Shown here one piece after another: positions 22,639 to 33,437 of a stretch of 64,000 nucleotides of DNA (the stretch's first letter is position 1; every line of letters starts with the position of its first letter). Source of the stretch: Malus domestica (Eukaryota; Streptophyta; Magnoliopsida; Rosales; Rosaceae); contig NC_091674.1 in NCBI RefSeq assembly GCF_042453785.1, forward strand, positions 21,053,001 to 21,117,000, given 5' to 3'. Below the pieces are notes generated by a model. That model made no database searches, had not been told where the DNA came from, and was given only the letters and a program-made list of their open reading frames with translations. The translations under genes and the position numbers were made by a program.

Positions 22639-24583
22639 AGGGCCGGCCTTGAGGGTAGCCAAGGTAGGCGGTCGCAAAGGGCCCCCAAGTTCGGGGGCCC
22701 AAATTTTTTTATATATCCTGTATATAAAATATAAATAAAGAAAACGTAATAAACATCACAATTATTTCGTTGGTGCAGTGGAAACGGTTCCACTTCGTTT
22801 TCATTGGTGTGGGCTGTTTAAAACACCTTGTAGGCATTAGTTTTTGCTTTTTTCAAATCTATGAAATTAAAGATAAATTGCTCTTTAAATTTTTTAAAAT
22901 TACAAGAATCAAAAGGAGTTAAAATAATTCAACAAAAATTAATTTTGAATGAATTTAAAATTTTCTACTTTAGAAAAAAAATAACAAAACCTCATGTTAG
23001 TGGGTGGTTTATGTTTAAATTCTTATTATTTTCAAAAATATTTTAAATAAAATTTGTATAAATAGAAAAAACTTGAGTTTCTTAAATAAAAAACATACAA
23101 AGGCCAATTGTCACACGCCTACGCGTGTGACAAAAGGCTAGTGAAATTAATGGCCTTAATTGTCCAAATACATTTTTTTTTCTTTTGCTTTTGAAAATGG
23201 GTGCATTTTTGCTCACCCACGTTAACTTAGGTGTATGCTCACCACACATCTCCAAGCTTGCCAAGTGTCCCCTTGCCTTAACCCTGGTTAATTGTGATTT
23301 AATGACTCTTTATTAATTTAATAAAGAAATAAAAATAAACTAAAAATAGACAAATAAAAAACCGTCTGCAACTCACCTCCCGAAGCGTTTATTCAGTTTC
23401 AAAGAAATTGTCCTCCTCCACCAAATCATCCATGGCGTTTCGAATCACAGAAATTATCTCCTAATTGTAATTTTATTTATGTATAATATTCTACTGGAAA
23501 TTGCTCGAGCATTTAAAGCAGCAACGACGACCCTTTATTCCTCTCACTTGTTATCTGCTTCCTCTCACCTATCACCACCCCACGCCAACCACCCACAATT
23601 TGGAACAGTCTTCTGGGTACAAATTTTCTTCACTTATCTGTGCATCTTTGCTTCGGGTGAATGGAGGCAACCTGTGCTCCTTTCTCACGATGTTGATGGA
23701 CTTCACCCCGTCAAATCAATTCACCCATTCCTCTTTAAATTTGTATTAGAATTTGAGATTTTAGATTTGGGATGTTCGCCCAAATGACAGAAAAGGGGGA
23801 AAAGGGACAGAGGAGAGAGATGGGAGGGGGGAGGAAGAGGGGAGATGGACGGTTGAGATACAAATATTGATTAAAAAGTTTAAAGATAAATGTTAAGATG
23901 ATTATTAATGCATTATTATAGTAAAATATTAATAACAAATGAAAATGTTAACCAGGATTAAAGCAAGGGGACACTTGGCAAGCTTGGAGATGTGTGGTGA
24001 GCATACACCCAAGTTAATGTGGGTGAGCAAAAATGCACCCTTTGAAAATAACCTAAAAAAAAATAACAAAAACCAAAATAATCATAACTTTGTAATCCTT
24101 TTCTTTCAATTTCCCAGTCTTTTTATGTCTCTTGAATGTTTAAGCAACTATCACTTGATCATGAAGATTGTAATCTGAGGTAACCATAACTTTGAATTTA
24201 AATTTTCTTTTTCAATAATCTATTGTTAAAACTAGGTTATTCTAAAATTTGATTCGCTAGTGTATGTTGATTTTAGAAAGAACACAAGAGAACCACTTGG
24301 CGTTGTTGAATTATTATGTTCATCAATCAAGTTTTATTGTTTTTTACACTTAGTGCATTTGCGTCTAAACACTTGTGACATGTAATATTAAGTAATGTTA
24401 GTATATCTTTTTTTATTTTGATATTAATTTTTAATGATGTTTGATGAAGAAATAGACTTTTTATGTAATTAGCGAATTTTTTTTTACTACATACCAATAT
24501 ACAGGTAGTCGAAGGTCCGAGAACTTTAGGGCCCCACTTTGAAGACTCGCTTAGGACCCCTAAATTCTCAGGGCCGGCCCTGC
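22639..24583. mobile_element. Non-autonomous hAT element with a MULE nested in it
   Basis: The ends AGGGCCGGCCTTGAGGG (left) and the reverse complement of the right, CAGGGCCGGCCCTGAG, are hAT-like inverted repeats that begin with the usual CAGGG type. The direct repeat CCATCCCT (22631-22638 and 24584-24591) is the 8-bp target duplication. Inside is AT-rich, non-coding DNA plus the MULE at 23199-24040. No transposase is seen. Confidence 0.75.
23199..24040. mobile_element. Non-autonomous MULE (842 bp) inside the hAT element
   Basis: Inverted repeats of about 95 bp begin GGGTGCATTTTTGCTCACCC at the left and end in the reverse of it at the right. They include 'ttggcaagcttggagatgtg' on the right arm. 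A perfect 9-bp target duplication TTTGAAAAT lies at 23190-23198 and 24041-24049. The interior (23350-23900) is C/T-rich, but no known protein fragment could be named. Confidence 0.85.
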
Positions 24584-24591
24584 CCATCCCT

Positions 24592-25131
24592 AAGTTAATA
24601 TTAACCCACAAATATTATCATTTATAAAAATATATATGAATAATCCACTTTATTTGCCAAATTAAATTTCTTAACGCTGCACGACTTATATGTTCTAGAA
24701 GCAGAGTGCAGATAAGCCAGCTATAAGAAAAAGCACTTGCAATGCCTTTTCTTATTCATGATACAACGTTTATGCAACTTGGCGGGTTGGATCCTAACCA
24801 ATTCACTTCCTTCTTAAAATTTAACCATCTAACTCACTTCCACTATCATTTAAAAATAAATATAAAAAAACAAAAAAAAAAACTGGTAACTTTAACAGTT
24901 AAAAAATATAAGCAAGTGACTTTCGCTGATGCAATTTTTCGTTTCCAATCCAATCCTTCTAATTATTAAATTTGGCCGGCAATTTGACCTTCATTATGAA
25001 AACACCAAAAAAAAAAAAAAAAAAAAAAAAACCCCCACTTCAAAATTTACAAATAAGCGAGTCCAAAATTCTAATTATTTTCGTCAATATTTCTCCCCGC
25101 CTAAAAAGAAAGCTTTCAACAGTCTGCCTCT
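24592..25131. other. Intergenic region with a long poly-A run
   Basis: AT-rich sequence without a gene. A run of about 22 A residues starts near 25010, roughly 100 bp beyond the aldolase stop codon on the minus strand. This could be the edge of a decayed retroposon. I see no coding signal. Confidence 0.4.
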
Positions 25132-26202
25132 TCATTCGCTCCAGTACTTCTCATCAGCATCCTTCTCGTCCTCCCGCTCATCATCTGCACCGTCCATCAA
25201 GCTCATCTTGAACCTCTTCACGTCCTCCACCGCCGCGCTCCTAAACAGCCCTACATCGACGGCTCCCGACACCATGTGGTATCCACGTGTCCCCAAATCG
25301 CGAGGCCCGTCATGGGGCATAGCGAAGCCGGCCAAGTAGGCCCCACCCCCTTTGGGGTCGGACCCCAGCACGGCCTTCTCGGCCTTTTCCATCATTTTCC
25401 TCACCTTCTTGTTCGCGGGGTCCCACAAGTACCCCATGCTGGCGCTCAGATCCAACGGCCCCATCTGAATACAGTCGACTCCATCGACGGCTGCGATGTC
25501 CTCCGCGTGCTTCACGCCCTCCTCGCTCTCCACCTGGCACATGATCAGCAGCTGGTCCTCGTAATTACTCAAATACCCCTCGTCGATGCCGTAGTTGGAG
25601 GCGCGAACGACGGTGTGGGCGGACCCGCGGACGCCGGCGGGAGGGAAGCGGCAGTAGGAGACGGCCTTCTTGGCGGCCTTGGAGGATTCGATCATGGGGA
25701 ACATGATGCCTTGTGGGCCGAGATCTAGGGCTTTTTTGGCCCAAGTTGCGGAGGTCTCGGGTAAGCGAAGAATGGCGGGGGTTTGGGTGGCGGCTAGGGC
25801 GTGGAGGCAGGAGAGGGCTTCGGGGATGCCGCCGGGGCCATGCTCCATGTCGACGACGACGAAGTCGTAGCCGGAGAGGCCGGCGATCTCGGCGAGGGTG
25901 GGGGAGAAGGAGAGGAGGAAGAGGCCGTAGAGGGTCTGGCCGTTTTGGAGGCGAGATTTGAGAGTTAGGGAGGAGGGGGAGATGGAGGAGGTGGTGGTGG
26001 TGGTAATGGTGGTTGTGGCGGTGGAGGAGTGGTCGGAGGAGGCGGTGGATTTGATTGAGAAGGTGGCGGGTTTAGAGGTGAGGTTTAGGGGTTTGAGTGG
26101 GGAGATGGAATTGGGTTTGATGGGGATGATGGAGAAGGGTTTTCTGAGAGATGATTTGGTGGTTCTGATGGCGGCCGCGGCCGGATAAGTGAGTGTGGCC
26201 AT
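25132..26202 (-). CDS. HpcH/HpaI-family aldolase, plastid-targeted
   Basis: A single exon encodes 356 residues from the ATG at 26202. An in-frame ATG 42 bp upstream would add 14 residues; I prefer MATLTYPAAAAIR because it starts a Ser/Thr/Pro-rich, acid-poor transit-peptide-like stretch of about 75 residues. The catalytic domain follows: SRLQNGQTLYGLFLLSFSP, the metal-site region VVVDMEHGPGG, LRLPE, MFPMIESSKAAKKAV, RFPPAGVRGSA, CQVESEEGVKHAEDIAAVDG and QMGPLDLSASMG. Bacterial relatives cleave or form 2-keto-3-deoxy acids and related compounds with pyruvate in a metal-dependent class II aldol reaction. The plant substrate is not known. The C-terminus has an acidic tail (DDEREDEKDADEKYW). The gene is unusually GC-rich compared with its flanks. 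From memory it matches At4g10750, next to MTA in Arabidopsis. Confidence 0.9.
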   Translation of the reverse strand: MATLTYPAAAAIRTTKSSLRKPFSIIPIKPNSISPLKPLNLTSKPATFSIKSTASSDHSSTATTTITTTTTSSISPSSLTLKSRLQNGQTLYGLFLLSFSPTLAEIAGLSGYDFVVVDMEHGPGGIPEALSCLHALAATQTPAILRLPETSATWAKKALDLGPQGIMFPMIESSKAAKKAVSYCRFPPAGVRGSAHTVVRASNYGIDEGYLSNYEDQLLIMCQVESEEGVKHAEDIAAVDGVDCIQMGPLDLSASMGYLWDPANKKVRKMMEKAEKAVLGSDPKGGGAYLAGFAMPHDGPRDLGTRGYHMVSGAVDVGLFRSAAVEDVKRFKMSLMDGADDEREDEKDADEKYWSE

Positions 26203-26838
26203 AGCTGCCGGTTGGTGTTTTGGCTTATGGGAGAAGGCTCTCACTTTTCACTTCACTGACATGTGAGCTGTGTGTCGTCGCGACGCAGTTTATGTTGGTG
26301 CGAGAGGAGAGAGACTTGTCACGTTTGCACGTGCGTAGTGGACTCTTGGAGCTCTCGCCGTGTAACTGTAACCTGTATTCTACTGTAGTCTAAAGGCTGC
26401 GGTCCGCCCCGTTTCATGAAAGTCTTTCTCGTCTCAGGCATATTCCCATCTCGTGGCACGACGGGAATTGAGAAATTAGATTTTGTTAGCACACATTTAA
26501 GACAAGTTAAATTATGCAAACATCTGAATAATGATGTAAAAGGCTGAACAGATAGATATACGCTCAACTGAAATAAAATTACATGACCCAGGTCAAACAT
26601 CAATAAAATTGACGTTCCACAATCCATATACCAGTTCAAATCGCCGCATAAAATGTTTACTTAGGTAACCTTAATAGGGAAAATTTCCAATACAATATCA
26701 AAAAACGAATAGAGAGACAAAATTGGCCCTGGGAATAAAGAAACGGGCTAAGGTAAGAGAAATTAGCGTACAAGTAACTGAAATGCCCAAGATTTAGTAA
26801 TCTGAATTGGTAACAAGCCAATGCAAGTCACAATCTGC

Positions 26839-29298
26839 TCAATCAGACTTCAAACTCCCTTTTGCCATGGCAAGAGCACCTTCATAACTTTGATTTCCTC
26901 CAATAAATCCACTCATGTGAACGAAAACACATCCAGGAATCCCAGTCTCCTTTGAGAGCTCCTCGTCCCTAAGCCCCCGCCATTGTGATGCAAGAGCCTT
27001 TCGGCTCTCAAATCTATCAGGAGTGACTGCAACCGCTTGAACTCTCCAGTGTTTGCTTCTATCATCCTGCATATCATTTTTTTATTGTAATATTAAAATT
27101 AGGGACTCTTCTCCATGTAAAAATTGCAGACATATTATTAGCTTCACAACTAAATGAAACGTAAAGGTGCTAAGAAAGGAGAGATATCGTAAACTAGAAA
27201 TGAGGCCAGAAAGTCGTGCAAGTACACACTACACTTCCAAATGATCCCAACAAATGTTCTTTAAATCTACTTACATTTCCGATAGCTCTTAAAGAAGCTT
27301 AAAATATTTCAAATTGCGTCAAAAGAACTTGCATAATTACAGGTAAACGAGTTTCGTAATGCCAATACTCTCTTAACATGTATTATGTGACTCCAGTTTC
27401 CTAATATTTTCTTTGCACATAATAAAGTCACAAGCAGGAATTTCCCCAATCGCCTTTCTACCACCTAAATGCATTTATACTTTATACAGATCAATGGAAG
27501 GAAAAATTACTAAGATAAAAATTAAATTAAATAAAAAGAGCAAGGACACCAGATAAATAAAGGTACCTGATAGAGAACATATTTGATGGGCGGCTCAATC
27601 TTCATTTCCTCTTCAAGTTCAAATAAATGAAGCTTCCACTGCAGGGAATAAAATCATATAAACCGCTAAAAAACAGTTGAACGTAATGAAGAAATTGTAA
27701 AATTAATAGCATTGGCATTACACAATGATATGAGAAAGCTTAAACCAAAGAGTATTTAACTGATAAAAATAAATAATACAGCATTGCATACTTACAGGGC
27801 AAAATCGATTCAAAACCATGATTTCACCACTTGGATCAACACTCCATCTTGCCAAGAGACACTCCATCACGATAGATCGAGCTGGTAACCATGATTTTGC
27901 ATGAAAACGGACACTCTGAAATTTTGAAAAACAAGGTCATTGAAAAGGGATGCAAAATAAAAATTCCAACTAAAACATATCCTCATTAAAGCGTTCAACC
28001 CTTCTTTAATTTGGTTGTCCTCGGACTTGAAAGAAACATATTAAACATGAGCAAATTCTACATATCCACCAAGTCTTAATGATAGGAAGACGTACACTTA
28101 AAAATTCGCTGCCCGCAAGTTCCATTGCTCTTTGAAAGGCTTCGTTCTCCTTTTCAGATGATTGATCAGGATCTATCCAATCTAAATTCAACCTGCCCAC
28201 CCTTGAAGACAAGTGTGTATTATTCACATATCTTGGAGGCTGGTCCGTATCATACCGATTGATCCCGTTGTCAACAGCATCAATTGCCTGTTACAAGTAA
28301 TCGAAAGTGTCAAAAATACAGTTGGAATAACAAGAATTCATGTCAACATGAAACTGCTGAACATTAAAGAAACCAAACTGAGTAATGACAAATGACATTT
28401 CAATGAAAACTTATAGAATCAGGGCAAAAATGGCCTCATAATGGTTTTTGTTCTAATTTATAACATAACAGGCTCTCAGCATCAACAATTCCATTCGAGT
28501 TCAAATGTAGTTAAAAATTAATGGTAGCACGGCCCCCATTCTATATTCGCATAGAATATGAAGAAAAGATGCAAAATTTAGTAGTACCTCCATAAAGCTT
28601 TTGTACACAGCCAAGAACAACCGGTGCACATCGAGGTGACCTTCATCGACCTGAAGCTCCTTCGCTATTATTTCCTTCCCGAAATGCTACAAACAGATTT
28701 AACACGAGTAAAGTTACACATATGAAATTCCCATTACTTATATCCCTCAAAACAGATATGACCATTTGAAGCAAATACCTTGTAAACCAGACCAGCACTG
28801 CTCAGCTTGGTCTTAAACCCGTGCCCGAAAACCTCCTCGAAACCCTTCTGGTGATGATCGTATCGGTCCCGACTAGAATCATACACACCCCCAACGTCAA
28901 GCACAGCATCCAGAACCTCCAAAACCTAAAACCCTCAATCAAACAATAACATCTACGATAAGAAATCACAAATTGCTGCAAATGGTTCGAATTTCAACCA
29001 AGTAACTTAATTTATCATCAATTTTCTCGGAAACCAAACAGAAAGTGGGAAAGGGATTGAAAACCTGGGGGTCGCGAGTGCGGACGATTTCGGCGTTGGA
29101 GAACTTGTCTGTGAGGCGAATCATGAAGCAGCCGAGGGCTTCGTCGCAGTGGAAGCTGCCGTTGTGGGTCCCCACTCGCTTAGGTGAAGTAGCGGCGGCC
29201 ATGAGAGAGCGGGAGAGGTGGAGGTGTAGGCGGTGGTGGTAGGCGGGGAAGACGAATGGGAGTGTGTGCTTAAACCCTCTGCCTACTAGCGGAAGCAT
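26839..29298 (-). CDS. MYG1: MYG1 family metal-dependent hydrolase/exonuclease
   Basis: Seven exons read in frame on the minus strand (29298-29065, 28925-28779, 28686-28588, 28287-28096, 27915-27796, 27638-27567, 27066-26839), giving about 363 residues, the family's normal size. The DHH-like motifs are present: VGTHNGSFHCDEALG, DVGGVYD, RYDHHQKGFEE and AIDAVDNGI. The C-terminal half has KSWLPARSIV and GCVFVHMSGFIGG. The first 32 residues, before MAAATSPKRVGTHN, are Arg/His-rich and could be a mitochondrial presequence; the second Met could also serve as start. Human MYG1 is a 3'-5' RNA exonuclease of nucleolus and mitochondria, and a similar role here is inference. All the intron phases I could check are zero, which supports the model. 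Confidence 0.92.
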
Positions 29299-29392
29299 GC
29301 CTTTGCGGGGATCTCAACAGTCGGGGAGTTATTTCTACAATTTCATTTTTTATTATTATTTTACAATTAATTTCACACCTTAGACCATCTCC

Positions 29393-29777
29393 AACCCTTG
29401 GGCTAAAAGCCAAATTTTTTAGCCCGGAAAATTTAGCTTTTAGCCCAGAAACATCTTTTCTGCTCCAACCCTTCTACTCTAAAATTTTAGCCCGGAATTA
29501 TTAAAGAATGAAATTAGCCTAAATTTTTTTCTTAAATCAATTTTTTTTAAAAAAAATAAATATGTAGATTATTGTAAATTAATTTTATGAACATTTTAAT
29601 CTAAAAAAATTTAAATTCCGATAAACATTTCGCATTTAGCCCGGGGGGAATTTGGGGGGGAATTTGGCCCAACTTTAGCATTCCCCTTTTAGCCCAATAT
29701 TTTAGCTTGGGTTGGAGGGTGTTTGGGGGGAATTTTGGGCTAAATATTTGGCATTTAGCCCAGGGTTGGAGTAGGTC
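29393..29777. mobile_element. Tourist-like (PIF/Harbinger) MITE, 385 bp
   Basis: The ends GACCATCTCCAACCCTTGGG (left) and the reverse complement of the right, GACCTACTCCAACCCTGGG, match, and the TTA target is duplicated (29390-29392 and 29778-29780). The interior carries many 'tagccc' motifs in both orientations. It lies about 95 bp upstream of the MYG1 start codon, so it sits in or near that promoter. Confidence 0.85.
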
Positions 29778-29795
29778 TTATAAATGAAGTCTAGT

Positions 29796-29930
29796 GTCAT
29801 CCACATACGTCTTATTATTTTTCACACTTCTATTAATTTTTTTTCATTGAATTTTTTCAATTAAATTTAACAAGACGGTCGAAAGTTAAAAGGGTTGTGT
29901 GAGAAATAGAAAATGGTGTGTGAAGAATAC
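29796..29930. repeat. Divergent family A foldback MITE
   Basis: 'ttttcacacttctattaatt' and 'gtgtgtgaagaat' arms around 'acggtcgaaagttaaaag' resemble the family A copies at 8179 and 39091, in a diverged state. Confidence 0.4.
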
Positions 29931-30384
29931 TATTCTAAGTCAAATAGTCGAATGTATTTTTCAAGGCTCCATACCTAAAAGCAGTAATAAAAATTAGAGA
30001 ACATAACATGTGCCAATTAATGTTAGTAGAGTGATATTTCTTAGGTTTAAATCTAGTGTTTGAATAGTGATATTTCTCATTACTGGTAACTATGAAAAGG
30101 TATTAGGTTTAAATTTAGTGAATAACGAATTTGATGCTAATTTATTCTTCTAATTCTCAGACTACGTTTGGTACTTGGGAATGGAAAGAGCTTGTGTGTT
30201 CATAGGTAGAGATGTTTCCGTAGAAACTTGAAAACGCCTCAAAGACTAACTCCAACCTTCAAGGTGCAGCACAAAGTTGGACTTGGCCTCATACATGTCC
30301 TCCAACTGTTTGATAAAAAGTTTCAAAGAAGGGTTGCTCTTCTTTTATATTTTTTTAAATATTACCTAACCGTCACACATGTGT

Positions 30385-30565
30385 ATTTGTTAATCACATT
30401 GGCTTAGTTCTACCAGTAGCTACTGCTTCAGTAGAGAGAGCATTTTCCTCTATGAATTTTTTGAAATGTCCCTTGCATAACCAAATAGGAGATCAATAGT
30501 TGAGTGATAGTACGGTAGTATATATTGAGAGTAAATGTTTTTTCATTTATTGATAATGAAGCTAT
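30385..30565 (+). pseudogene. hAT transposase C-terminal fragment
   Basis: The frame reads LVLPVATASVERAFSSMNF and then LKCPLHNQIGDQ, a stop, and STVVYIES. This is the hATC dimerisation signature (LPVSTASAERSFSALK). Only this C-terminal piece is present. The sequence at 31380-31420, ending 'cctgaatccgccattgg', looks like a hAT right end on the other side of the Cassandra insertion, so the remnant may span about 30160-31420. Confidence 0.65.
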
Positions 30566-30658
30566 AATGCAGCGTTTTCAAAATATAAAAACGTGTCTTG
30601 GACAATTGTAACTTGTATTATTATTATTTGTTCTATAAATTATGAATGATGGAACCAT

Positions 30659-31323
30659 TGTCACATCCCGGCCCGAGCCCCCACCACATCCCGGGCTTGA
30701 CTCCACCGTAGCACGATATTGTCCGCTTTGGGCCTTGATCACGCCTTCACGATTTTGTTTCTGGGAACTCATGCAAGCAGAGCTTCCCAGTGGGTCACCC
30801 ATCTTGGGAATGCTCTCGCGCGAACTCGCTTAACTTCAGAGTTCCAATGGAACTTGAAGCCAGTGAGTTCCCAAAAAGTCTCGTGCTAGGTAGAGATGAG
30901 AATATACATATAAGGCTTAGAGGATCCATTCCCCTGAGAGATGTGGGATGTTACAATCCACCCCCTTTAGGGGCCCAACGTCCTCGTTGGCACACATCCG
31001 GCCAGGGATTGCCTTTGATACCAAATTATCATATTCCGGCCCGGGCCCCCACCACATCCTGGGCTCAATTCCACCGTAGCACGATATTGTCCACTTTGGG
31101 CCCCAACCACGCCCTCACGGTTTTGTTTCTAGGAACTCACACAAGCAGAACTTCCCAGTAGGTCACCTATCCTGGGAATGCTCTCACGCAAACTCGCTTA
31201 ACTTCAGAGTTCCGATGGAACCCGAAGCCAGTGAGCTCCCAAAATGCCTCGTGCTAGGTAGAGATGAGAATATACATATAAAGCTTAGAGGATTCACTCC
31301 CCTGGACGATGTGGGATGTTACA
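30659..31323 (-). mobile_element. Cassandra TRIM, copy 2
   Basis: LTRs are 30659-30955 and 31027-31323 (about 297 bp each). The flanks ACCAT (30654-30658) and ACTAT (31324-31328) are a 5-bp target duplication with one difference. The orientation is minus: the tRNA-Met-type primer site lies at 31013-31026 on that strand, and the purine tract next to 30956. The 5S-like block is visible in each LTR ('gcttaacttcagagttcc' on the plus strand). It is inserted downstream of a hAT transposase fragment. No coding sequence; structurally whole. Confidence 0.88.
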
Positions 31324-31804
31324 ACTATGATTTAATTTTTAAGGTTATTAATATCTAAAAAAATGTTTGTGAACTTTTACATGTGACCCTTTTAATAATT
31401 TTTCCTGAATCCGCCATTGGAGCCATGCCAAGGCTAGGCCAAGAAGTGGTCATAAAGAAAAATTGTAAATAAAATGGAAAAGAAAAATGGCTAAAAGATA
31501 CTTGTCAAAATTGCTTTTCAAATTTTTTATTTAGTCATGGAAACTTAAATAATTAATTTTTGTTGTATTATTTATGTTCATAATTGGATTATTACTTAAA
31601 TGTTGATAAATGTACTAATTTTTTATTGGTGACATATCATTTAACTTGCAAATTTTGTCTATAAATTTAGTATCTCTAACATTACCACTAAAATAAACTA
31701 GGATCGCAATTTTTATATTCCCCATTTATACAAGGGGCATTTTGTTTCCTTATCACATATGTATTTGGTTTTCTTTTCCTAATTGGTTACGATATTTTTA
31801 TGTT

Positions 31805-32060
31805 TCCTTATTAATTATATAGGGTTAAACTCAGTTTACTACCTTCAAGTTTCGTGGTTTTCAACATTTAGTACATCAAGTGTTTTTCGTCCCAGAGTCA
31901 TACCTAAAGTGTTAATTTTGGGACAGTCTCATACATCCGTTAGTCAAACTGTTAACTCTGCTGTTAAATGATGACGTAGCGCCCATGTGGACAATGACTG
32001 GGCGCCACGTGTCATTAAAAAAAATTTAAAAATTAAAATAATTAAAATTTTAATTAAATA
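31805..32060. mobile_element. One end of a MULE-type element
   Basis: The stretch beginning 'gggttaaactcagtttacta' and running past 'ctgttaaatgatgacgtagc' and 'gggcgccacgtgtcattaa' has the typical look of plant MULE long terminal repeats ('...ccgttagtcaaactgttaac...'). It is followed by C-rich sequence and a captured gene fragment. I found no matching inverted copy downstream, so the right end may be lost. Confidence 0.45.
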
Positions 32061-32387
32061 AAGTACTTAAAAAAAAAAACATAAAAAAACCAAAACCCCC
32101 CTTTTTTCCTTCCCCTTTCGTCTTCCCCACTGGAACCCCTTTTTTCCTTCTGGAAGACCCTCCACGGTTCCACCCCTCCACCCCCTTCGTCTTCTCCATT
32201 CCCTCCACCCCCTTCGTCTTCTCCATCCCCTCCACAGACAGAACCAAAACCGAAACCATGGGCTGTGAGAAGAGTGAGAGTTTCAATGGCGACACCATGG
32301 GCTGTGAGAGCCGAGCTCCCCAAAGGTCCTGATCTGTGCGCTGACCGCTCCATTCTGCAAAATGGGTCTTCCTCCGCTCGCCACCGC

Positions 32388-32680
32388 GACCTCGTTTTCG
32401 TCGTCAATCCCAACGGACACTCTGAGATTATAGATGATGCAAGTCGTTGTTTCAATTGTGGCTCTTACAATCACTCGTTGAAAAAATGCCCGAAGCCTCG
32501 TAACAATGCTGCTGTCAATAGTGCCCGTAAACAGCTCAAGTCCAAACGCAATCAGAATGCTGGTTCTTGCAATCCAACGCGATATTATCAGAAGTCTTCA
32601 GCAGCTGGAAAGTATGATGGTTTAAGGCCTGGAGTTCTCGATGCTGAGACGCAGAAGCTTTTGGAGACAATTCTTATTAG
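32388..32680 (+). pseudogene. Captured fragment of a zinc-knuckle/PSP-domain protein gene (ZCCHC8-like)
   Basis: A 143-codon frame (32265-32696) contains LVFVVNPNGHSEIIDDASR, a CCHC zinc knuckle (CFNCGSYNHSLKKC, C-x2-C-x4-H-x4-C), a basic stretch and then KYDGLRPGVLDAETQKLLE. This order matches the plant homologues of ZCCHC8, nuclear RNA-surveillance and splicing-linked proteins with a PSP domain. The fragment stops exactly where the PSP core (LGLGELDPPPWL in relatives) should begin, then runs into unrelated codons and a stop. The N-terminus is likewise foreign. It follows a MULE end, so a Pack-MULE capture is the likely explanation. Confidence 0.7.
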
Positions 32681-32699
32681 ATTAGAGATTTATTAGGAG

Positions 32700-33437
32700 A
32701 ATGCTCCTGTATCTATTGTATGATTCAGATCAATGAAATTATTCATTCGAGACAATTCTTTCTCGTAATATTCTTTCTTTAAAGAACCGGAGAGGAAAAT
32801 GACAGTAGAATTATTTACATTTCTCTTCATTAAGTAGGCCATCACAAACACCACCATTAGACTAAAAGGTCTCACAAACCTCGCTAACATTATAAATCGT
32901 TGTATTAAAAAAATAGCCCACCATATGCGTCCGTCAAACCTCACACGGAGGATGGACGGAGGCATTGTTGGTATTTGGTTCATGTGAGAAGGGCGGATGC
33001 AAATATCAGAAATAGGTAATGCAAGGTGTGTGTTATTCTTATTCCTGACATATTTTGCGTTTGCAGACACATTAGAAAGAAAAAAGTTAATGGGTTTCAC
33101 GTTAAAATCAGGCATGTCGTAACAATCATGTTTCTTTTCTCACATCATTCCCAATTTTTCATTCATAACTTATTTCAATTTTTGTATCAAACAATACGAC
33201 AAAATGATAAGAACTCAAGATCTCGAATATATAAATAAAAACTCTTAACCACTTGCATTGCATGACCTTTGCCTTCCCCGTTTTCAAATAAGTAACCATG
33301 CCGTAAGTTTTTGTTTTACCTCTTGCCTTCAATAAGTTGCAACTTTGCAAGTAGAAGTTGGGGGTGAGTGGTGGTCAGTACTTTCTCAAACAAAACATGA
33401 AATAGGATAACAAAATCCTCCAAATCCAGTGACCACC
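32700..33437. other. Intergenic region before the plastid protein gene
   Basis: AT-rich sequence with no supported gene. Part of it is the promoter and 5' UTR of the gene starting at 33438. Confidence 0.4.

Noticed and set aside
25276-26188. Several plus-strand frames opposite the aldolase gene
   Set aside because: They are shadows in a GC-rich antisense strand with Arg/Gly-rich low-complexity translations.
30642-31161. Open frames across the Cassandra copy at 30.7-31.2 kb
   Set aside because: TRIM elements are non-coding; the same frames recur in each copy because the sequence is repeated.
32265-32696. A complete functional ZCCHC8-like gene
   Set aside because: It has only the middle of the protein, lacks the PSP domain and most of the N-terminus, and sits next to a transposon end.
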